A stretch of DNA of 64,000 bases from Alphaproteobacteria bacterium US3C007 (GTDB taxonomy: Bacteria; Pseudomonadota; Alphaproteobacteria; Rhodobacterales; Rhodobacteraceae), in NCBI GenBank assembly GCA_034423775.1, contig CP139918.1, forward strand, positions 3,410,001 to 3,474,000, given 5' to 3'. Both the position numbers and the translations under genes were made by a program. The notes below the pieces were generated by a model. That model did no database searches. It was not told the DNA's origin and saw nothing but the letters and a program-made list of their open reading frames with translations. Shown piece by piece: positions 55,867 through 61,469 of the stretch (the first letter of the stretch is position 1; every line of letters starts with the position of its first letter).

Positions 55867-56151
55867 ATGTCATATTATACAATTTCGCACTGGGAAGCCG
55901 ATGAGTGGACAGATGAAATGGAAGCAATTGCTAAAGATAAATTTGGCCCCATGATTATGGCTGTTGGTGCTAGTTCAGTCGATTTTGTCCAAACCGGGGA
56001 CAAAACAATGTGCGTTGTAACCAAATATAAAGATGAAGCTACTGGAACGGCCGCTCTTGCAAAGATTGCTGAAATTCGAGGGCAAGCAGCGTCAACGATG
56101 CCCATCAGGATGGTCTCTGATGTTAAAGGTTCTGCATTCGTAAGTATGTAA
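55867..56151 (+). CDS. Small ABM-like protein
   Basis: A 94-residue protein with GAGAGGAG before the ATG. MSYYTISHWEADEWTDEMEA then MAVGASSVDFVQTGDKTMCV and KIAEIRGQAASTMPIRMVSD suggest a ferredoxin-like (ABM-superfamily) fold. A decayed paralogue lies at 13369-13638. It is placed between terminase relic B (divergent) and a Q-x-x-H relic (convergent). The role is unknown. Confidence 0.8.
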   Translation: MSYYTISHWEADEWTDEMEAIAKDKFGPMIMAVGASSVDFVQTGDKTMCVVTKYKDEATGTAALAKIAEIRGQAASTMPIRMVSDVKGSAFVSM

Positions 56152-56152
56152 T

Positions 56153-56260
56153 TTAATGAGGGGCCTGAGCAATCAGCCCCTCAAAATCAACATCTTTAAG
56201 TACGACCCACGGCTCGTCTTCGTGAGCCTAACAACCCAATATGCGTTTCTGCTTGGTTCG
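56153..56260 (-). pseudogene. Second relic family (…EGLIxQxxH end), copy 1
   Basis: Minus-strand reading ends EDEPWVVLKDVDFEGLIAQ then APH and stop. It aligns with EDEARVAFKNVGVEGLIDQ then PTH at 57891-58112. It directly follows (convergent) the ABM-like gene. The family is unknown; the position relative to the terminase relic suggests the gene upstream of terL in the source phage. Confidence 0.5.
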
Positions 56261-56388
56261 ACCAAGAAGCCTCAAGGATTGCGCATATCTTGTGACCGCG
56301 TGTCATTTCGCCTCAACCTCAAACTAAAAACTTTATTTTTGCTTTCTGATCCCTATTTTTAAAATGTAGACTTTAAAAGGGAAGTGAC

Positions 56389-56556
56389 ATGAAAGCGTTA
56401 ACAGCAACCGCATTTGCTCTGATTTTATCAACATCTTCCGCATTCGCGGGGAATTGTTCAGAACATAACAAAGCGAACTTAGAAGCAATGTCGTGCCAAG
56501 CAGGGTACACTTGGGACGAAAATGCTGGTGGATGCGTCGAAGCACCTAATGCGTAA
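56389..56556 (+). CDS. Very small exported Cys-containing protein
   Basis: A 55-residue protein: signal peptide MKALTATAFALILSTSSAFA, then a 35-residue mature peptide (GNCSEHNKANLEAMSCQAGY...) with three Cys. AAAAGGGAAG lies before the ATG. Too short for most gene finders. No named family. It lies between two Q-x-x-H relics. Confidence 0.75.
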   Translation: MKALTATAFALILSTSSAFAGNCSEHNKANLEAMSCQAGYTWDENAGGCVEAPNA

Positions 56557-56558
56557 AA

Positions 56559-56635
56559 CTAATGAGCGGGCTGAGCGATAGGCCCCTCAACGCCAACATC
56601 CTTGAGACCGGCGCCCACTTTAGTGGAAACGTCAG
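56559..56635 (-). pseudogene. Second relic family, copy 2
   Basis: Minus-strand reading: VSTKVGAGLKDVGVEGPIAQ then PAH and stop, aligning with the copies at 56153 and 57891. It overlaps the space right after the exported-protein gene. Confidence 0.5.
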
Positions 56636-56698
56636 TATTTGACCGATTTCCAAGCTGCTATGCCAGAGGTACCGTTTTAGGTGTCGAGGAGAATTGAA

Positions 56699-57073
56699 AT
56701 GGCTGATTTAAAACGGCAAGCAAACGATCCAAGCCTGACTGGCCTATTTCACGCAATCGGTTTTCAGATTGCGGGGATCGCAATCGCTTTTATGGCGAAT
56801 AGCGTGAATTATGCTTTCCTCTTATTCGCTGATACAAACGGTCATGAGGCAGCCTTGAGCATCCCGATCATCGCTACAGCGCTTTTTACAATTGTCTGGG
56901 GCGATGCGTGCCTCAAATCCCAATTAGCCAATATCAAAGATGCATCCGCTGAAACTGCAGAAACATATGCACATGCAGATATTTCTGCTCAGCCCTATGG
57001 ATTTTTGCGACTTATGAATTTTAGTCTGGCAATCGTTTTAGCGGCATCCCAATTTTCCATTCTGTTTGGTTAA
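56699..57073 (+). CDS. Small three-helix membrane protein
   Basis: A 124-residue protein with GAGGAG before the ATG at 56699. MADLKRQANDPSLTGLFHAI leads into hydrophobic segments (QIAGIAIAFMANSVNYAFLL, ALSIPIIATALFTIVWGDAC, LRLMNFSLAIVLAASQFSIL). A truncated copy is at 13809-13966. No family is recognised. Confidence 0.75.
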   Translation: MADLKRQANDPSLTGLFHAIGFQIAGIAIAFMANSVNYAFLLFADTNGHEAALSIPIIATALFTIVWGDACLKSQLANIKDASAETAETYAHADISAQPYGFLRLMNFSLAIVLAASQFSILFG

Positions 57074-57210
57074 ACAGCAAAACAGTAAGACGCATTTAGT
57101 AAAACCGACTTACAAAACACCTCATCCTGATTGCCTACAATTGGCGTATGTGACACCAACGTCGCGCCTGCGCATCGGCGGGTTATTTTCTGCGGTAGAG
57201 GTTGATCTCA

Positions 57211-57432
57211 TTACTTTCTGACGATTAAATTCATGCGGCTTAGAAAGCCCATCGTTAGATCTTTAGGCTTTGAGGGTGGTTTAGATTTTAAAGCGGCGCG
57301 CTTTATTTGAGGCGTATCGTTCAATCCATACTGAAACTCTTGATCAAAAAGCTCACGTTCTTGTGCGGTCATTTCGGATACTTTTTTACCTGCCATTGAA
57401 TTTCTGAGTGCCTGCTTTTCCTCATCCGTCAT
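57211..57432 (-). CDS. Small hypothetical protein
   Basis: A 73-residue charged protein (MTDEEKQALRNSMAGKKVSE...) with GGAGAG 8 bases before the ATG. A helical N-terminal half is followed by a Lys/Pro-rich tail (KSKPPSKPKDLTMGFLSR). No family is recognised. Confidence 0.65.
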   Translation of the reverse strand: MTDEEKQALRNSMAGKKVSEMTAQERELFDQEFQYGLNDTPQIKRAALKSKPPSKPKDLTMGFLSRMNLIVRK

Positions 57433-57559
57433 CCAAATAACTCTCCATCTATAAAACCGTATAGTTAGCAATTCAGTATAGCAATAAATTGTGTACTGGC
57501 TCTGCTACTGTGCTCAATCCAATCGCAAGAAGCGTTGGGACATGACACGACTATTGGAG

Positions 57560-57814
57560 CTAATGGGTGACCTGTTGATCAAAGAAATCCGGCGGCTTTT
57601 TAAACTTAACGTCGAACAAAGTCTGGTAGTCTTCAAGATTTGAAAGCATCATTTGACCCACGTTACGGCCCGCAGATGTTAACTGATTGTAAAAGTCTAC
57701 CAAGCCGTCTTTCTGTGCAGCGACTAAAGCTTCCCTCGTACCAGTAATATTATGCGTCATTTGGCAATGTAAAATCACGCTTTCAAACAGCATTAGATCG
57801 TTCACTTTGTTCAT
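57560..57814 (-). CDS. Small hypothetical helical protein
   Basis: An 84-residue protein (MNKVNDLMLFESVILHCQMT...) with AAAGGGA before the ATG at 57814. DFYNQLTSAGRNVGQMMLSN and LEDYQTLFDVKFKKPPDFFD suggest a helical fold. No family is recognised. Divergent to the relic at 57891. Confidence 0.65.
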   Translation of the reverse strand: MNKVNDLMLFESVILHCQMTHNITGTREALVAAQKDGLVDFYNQLTSAGRNVGQMMLSNLEDYQTLFDVKFKKPPDFFDQQVTH

Positions 57815-57890
57815 ACGATAATCCCTTTCCATAAAACGAAAGCAGCCAATAAATTGGCTTGAGAAGTAAATTTGGAAAAGGAAACTGACC

Positions 57891-58112
57891 TTGGCTTCCA
57901 CGCGCGTATTTTGCCGCGACACAAATAGAATACGACCGCATACAAAATTTGGATCACTTTCGATGACGATGCGGGTGGTCGGATCAATGTCGCTGAACCA
58001 AATGGCCTCTGATCCGCGCGCGACTAATGGATCGGCTAAGGTTGAGGATGAGGCTAGAGTGGCTTTTAAAAATGTTGGTGTTGAGGGGCTGATTGATCAG
58101 CCCACTCATTAA
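57891..58112 (+). pseudogene. Second relic family, copy 3 (longest)
   Basis: The plus-strand frame reads STRVFCRDTNRIRPHTKFGS and later KVEDEARVAFKNVGVEGLID, ending QPTH and stop. The C-terminal 23 residues are shared with copies 1 and 2. It faces (convergent) the exported protein gene 58122-58541. It lies upstream of terminase relic C on the same strand. Confidence 0.5.
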
Positions 58113-58121
58113 ATTAATTAT

Positions 58122-58541
58122 TTACGGTATGATGCTAAAAACCGTTTTGCGCTGTTCGGATTTGTACACTCTATATTGACTGAAAAATCCCAAATTCCCA
58201 AGCAAGCTTGCATAATCACCATTTGAATCTTTACGAAATTGTTTCTGATGATTGCGTAAACCGTCAACCGTGCGGTATCGTTCAACGACCACATAATAAA
58301 CATGGGTTTTCGTAGCGTCACCCTTAGTAATTGTTAAGCTGTCTAGCCCCATTTCTTCATCGCCCATGGGGTGGGTTTCCTTGATCCAATTACCCCATTC
58401 GATTAACCGGTTTTCTACCTCTTCTACTTTATCTAGAGGAACTTTTAGAACAGCTCCCCAGTTCGTTGTGGGTATGTCTGAGGAAAAGCACGCTGTGCCA
58501 ATAGTTATTAAGACAGCTGCGGTCGCTAAAATTCTGTTCAT
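58122..58541 (-). CDS. Small exported ABM-like protein
   Basis: A 139-residue protein with a signal peptide (MNRILATAAVLITIGTACFS). The mature part TNWGAVLKVPLDKVEEVENR and THVYYVVVERYRTVDGLRNH has the strand-helix pattern of ABM-like domains. It is in the same run as the GYD gene. The function is unknown. Confidence 0.75.
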   Translation of the reverse strand: MNRILATAAVLITIGTACFSSDIPTTNWGAVLKVPLDKVEEVENRLIEWGNWIKETHPMGDEEMGLDSLTITKGDATKTHVYYVVVERYRTVDGLRNHQKQFRKDSNGDYASLLGNLGFFSQYRVYKSEQRKTVFSIIP

Positions 58542-58595
58542 TTAATTTTCTTTCTGAATGTTTGAGAGTCTGGGCATCCAGCCCGCTTATTAACT

Positions 58596-58919
58596 TTAGG
58601 CGTTAGGCGGTGTGTAAGATCCAACTATCTTTTGCGCAGCCGCCACGATGGTAAGATGATCTACACATTCTAAATATATACAATTGCTGAAAGCGCCCGA
58701 TGCGTAAACGACAGCCATTGCACCTTGCATTGTATCAGCGTCTGGAAGCTCCATATCCACTATTATATCATACGGACCACGCACAAAACTAACGTGGTTT
58801 AAAGTACCTCCTGCTGCTGAAACTACTTGTTCTACAGCGGCCATTCGATCTGAACCACCGATGATACCTTTTACCCCCTCGGGGGCATAAGAGGCCATAA
58901 AATAAACTCTGACTGACAT
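58596..58919 (-). CDS. GYD-domain small protein
   Basis: A 107-residue protein. VYFMASYAPEGVKGIIGGSD and VRGPYDIIVDMELPDADTM match the GYD domain (an ABM-like fold of unknown role). AGGGAGAG precedes the ATG. Terminase relic C begins about 50 bases upstream and runs the other way. Confidence 0.85.
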   Translation of the reverse strand: MSVRVYFMASYAPEGVKGIIGGSDRMAAVEQVVSAAGGTLNHVSFVRGPYDIIVDMELPDADTMQGAMAVVYASGAFSNCIYLECVDHLTIVAAAQKIVGSYTPPNA

Positions 58920-58968
58920 TTTTCTCTCCCTAGTAATGACTTCAGTCATCGACAAGCATTGATCCGTT

Positions 58969-59308
58969 TCTGTCAAATATTACGCCACGAAAGTTAATAC
59001 CAAAATGACACATGACCAAAAGATTAGCGCATTCTTTGCGTATTATTGCCTGATCCCAGAAGGCGCTCAAGTTGGACCGCCGATCAAGCTGATGAAGTTC
59101 TAGCGCAAGTTTATTATGGATGTGTTTGATAACCCGCATGGCACCAGTCGCGCTTTTCTGTCAGTTGCGAGAAGGAACGGCAGGTCTGCACAAGTTTAAA
59201 ATCTACTCAAAGTTGGATGGGCTGGTGGCACTGGCCATGGCTTTTGAAACAAAGAGCGCAGGAGATATAACAATGCCAACGAGCCCATGGGATGACCCAG
59301 AGTTTTAG
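58969..59308 (+). pseudogene. Terminase relic with N- and C-terminal parts, copy C
   Basis: The frame reads KISAFFAYYCLIPEGAQVGP, PIKLMKF, a TAG stop, then RKFIMDVFDNPHGTSRAFLS and VARRNGRSAQV. This is the usual N-terminal ATPase start of HK97-type large terminases. After a jump the next frame reads LHKFKIYSKLDGLVALAMAF and DITMPTSPWDDPEF with a stop, the end of such proteins. The ATPase core, most of the nuclease domain and about 400 residues are missing. Confidence 0.7.
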
Positions 59309-59316
59309 GTGGCGAT

Positions 59317-59610
59317 TTAAGCTTCAGACATAATAGAAAGAATTGGTCCCATGGTTTCTTCAACCAATGAAGCACCATTTGATGCAGTATCTTTTTTACG
59401 CTGTTCTTGCAGTTTCGCGCGCTCTTCTTCAGCGTCTGTTTCAGAAGAATAAATGATAACCGATTGATGAGTGTTTTCGTCAATCTTAAACCAGATAATG
59501 TCTTGAGCTTTCGTGTTAGACCGATGCCCACGATGCCATTCTCGCATGGTTTCTGCGCTTGGAACGCCGTTGGGCCAAGACCATTTTGTGTGAACTGCAT
59601 ACTTCGCCAT
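59317..59610 (-). CDS. Small ABM-like protein
   Basis: A 97-residue protein (MAKYAVHTKWSWPNGVPSAE...) with AAAGGAGAG before the ATG. KAQDIIWFKIDENTHQSVII and a charged helix (DAEEERAKLQEQRKKD) fit an ABM-like fold. It ends 9 bases after the terminase relic, convergent to it. Confidence 0.75.
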   Translation of the reverse strand: MAKYAVHTKWSWPNGVPSAETMREWHRGHRSNTKAQDIIWFKIDENTHQSVIIYSSETDAEEERAKLQEQRKKDTASNGASLVEETMGPILSIMSEA

Positions 59611-60134
59611 TTCGCTCTCTCCTTTGTAAAAGATAAGACTAGAAAACCACAGCTTGGGTCTTTTTGGCAACTTTAAAAAGTAGACATTAGGCCACTCGAA
59701 ATCCCTAACCTTTCTGTGTCAACCGATAACTTCCTACAGCTGTCGAGAACGAGCGATGTTAATTCCAGCTCAGGCGTTGTGCTAAATGTTGAACATGCGT
59801 TGAGCTGGCCTGTTATCGCTTTGCGCCGCCAGAAGGGTCAACGCATGCCGACGTTTTTGCCGAGGCGCACCGCCTGCGGGTGGAAAACGGTGAGCTGGCG
59901 AAAACAAGGTGCGCTTATGGCGCTTGAATTATCTAGCCCAGCGCAAGCATAAAAGGATGGCGATGTTCACAAAAATGAACCGCTTGATCTTGTAGACCTT
60001 GGAGAATTACTAACCCATAAAAGTTAGCCCCCTGCCGGTATGCTAAGAATAGAAGATAACTAAGACTGACCAGACGCGGCGTTTTGGTGAATTGTGGGCG
60101 CTGCTTGGCTGGACCGCTATCCATATCCCCCTGC
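59611..60134. other. Gene-poor stretch left of the second IS
   Basis: Short fragments such as ADVFAEAHRLRVENGELAKT (about 59838-59900) look like pieces of a coiled-coil protein, and a TRRFGELWALLGWTAIHIP piece lies near 60075. No complete gene. Confidence 0.4.
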
Positions 60135-60189
60135 TGTCTTAGCCCCCTAGAACTGTGCCAGTATATTTTGGCATAGGGAGTAAGGAAAC

Positions 60190-60477
60190 ATGGCTCGGAA
60201 GCGTTATTCTGATGAAGATGTGTTGAAGTTATTGCGCGAGATTGATGTTCATTTGCACGATGGTTTGGACGTTGTGAGTGCGTGTCGCAAAGCTGGGATT
60301 TCAGATAAGAGTTATTATTACTGGCGTAAGAAGTTTGGAGGCCTTTCTCGTTCACAGGTTTCAGAGATGAAATCGCTCAAGAAAGAAAACGAGCGCTTGA
60401 AGAAGATCGTCGCTGACTTGCAGTTAGACAAGGTGATCCTGAAGGAGAGCCTTGATCATCTAAAGCCACGGGCCTGA
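60190..60477 (+). CDS. IS3-family OrfA (copy 2)
   Basis: Identical to the OrfA of copy 1: helix-turn-helix and zipper. Confidence 0.93.
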   Translation: MARKRYSDEDVLKLLREIDVHLHDGLDVVSACRKAGISDKSYYYWRKKFGGLSRSQVSEMKSLKKENERLKKIVADLQLDKVILKESLDHLKPRA

Positions 60478-61322
60478 CGCGGGCTCAGCTTCGTCAGGCT
60501 GTTATTCATACGCGTCAAAAGCTGGATATTTCTGAGCGGCGTGCTTGCGCTGTTCTGGATGTAGCCCGCTCAAGTCTGCGCTATCAAGCCAAACAAGTAG
60601 ATGATACCAAACTACGCTTGGCGATGATCCGGCTGGCCAAACAGTATGGGTGGTATGGTTATAGGAAAGTCACAGCCCTGCTGCGCATGGAAGGCTGGCG
60701 TGTTAACCACAAGAGGATCGAGCGCTTATGGAACGAAGAAGGTTTACAGCTGCCGCGCCGGCACAAGAAGCGCAAACGGCTTTATCACAAAGACAGCTCC
60801 ATCATCAGGCTGCGGCCCACACATCCCAACCATATTTGGGCGATCGACTTTGTGCACGATAAGCTTAGCAATGGGTGCAGCTATAAAATGCTCACGGTTC
60901 TAGATGAATATACCCGTGAAGCGCTCTACGTGGCAGTGCGATCCAAAATGAATGCGAACGACGTTTTGGAGACACTGCACCCGCTGCTGATTAAACATGG
61001 TAAGCCAGAGTTTATTCGCTCTGACAACGGACCCGAGTTCATTGCCACGCATCTACAGGACTGGCTGAAGAGGATCGGTATCAAACCAATGCAAATCTAT
61101 CCAGGCAGCCCTTGGGAAAATGGATACAACGAACGCTTTAACGGCACCTTGCGAAAAGAAGTGCTAAACGCTGAATGGTTCCACACCACACGGCAAGCCC
61201 AGGTCGCTATCAATGTTTGGCTCAGGCAATACAACCAGATCAGACCTCATCACGCATTAAACATGCGCCCACCCGTCCCAGAAACCTTATTAGAGAAACC
61301 AAAACTCAATGGGCGAGTATAG
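60456..61322 (+). CDS. IS3-family OrfB transposase (copy 2, frameshift-fused)
   Basis: Same protein as in copy 1, with the DDE core intact. The frame opens at 60456 and the first ATG is at 60618. Expected as the C-terminal part of OrfAB. Confidence 0.9.
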   Translation, partial: SSKATGLTRAQLRQAVIHTRQKLDISERRACAVLDVARSSLRYQAKQVDDTKLRLAMIRLAKQYGWYGYRKVTALLRMEGWRVNHKRIERLWNEEGLQLPRRHKKRKRLYHKDSSIIRLRPTHPNHIWAIDFVHDKLSNGCSYKMLTVLDEYTREALYVAVRSKMNANDVLETLHPLLIKHGKPEFIRSDNGPEFIATHLQDWLKRIGIKPMQIYPGSPWENGYNERFNGTLRKEVLNAEWFHTTRQAQVAINVWLRQYNQIRPHHALNMRPPVPETLLEKPKLNGRV

Positions 61323-61469
61323 GGGGCTAGACAATGACAGGGGTTACATTAGCGCTACATCCGCAGCGTCCGTGAGAATTTACTGATAATTGTTTTCTTG
61401 AAAGTTAATTGCATCCAATACGGAAACCGCTATTTGCGATTCTCACTCTTATGTGTGCGCCAAGATATA

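Larger units (their letters stand above)
60135..61333 (+). mobile_element. IS3-family element, IS407-like, copy 2
   Basis: The same 1199-bp unit as copy 1 and in the same orientation, with the same inverted repeats. Together the two copies bracket 54880-60134 like a composite transposon. No direct target repeat is visible at either copy. Confidence 0.93.

Noticed and set aside
57891..58112. Forward frame as a real gene
   Set aside because: It has no ribosome site, its C-terminus recurs in decayed copies and its upstream part switches frame; treated as a relic.
53681..61333. Target-site duplications of the IS elements
   Set aside because: Flanking 3-4 bases differ at both copies under every end definition that I tried.
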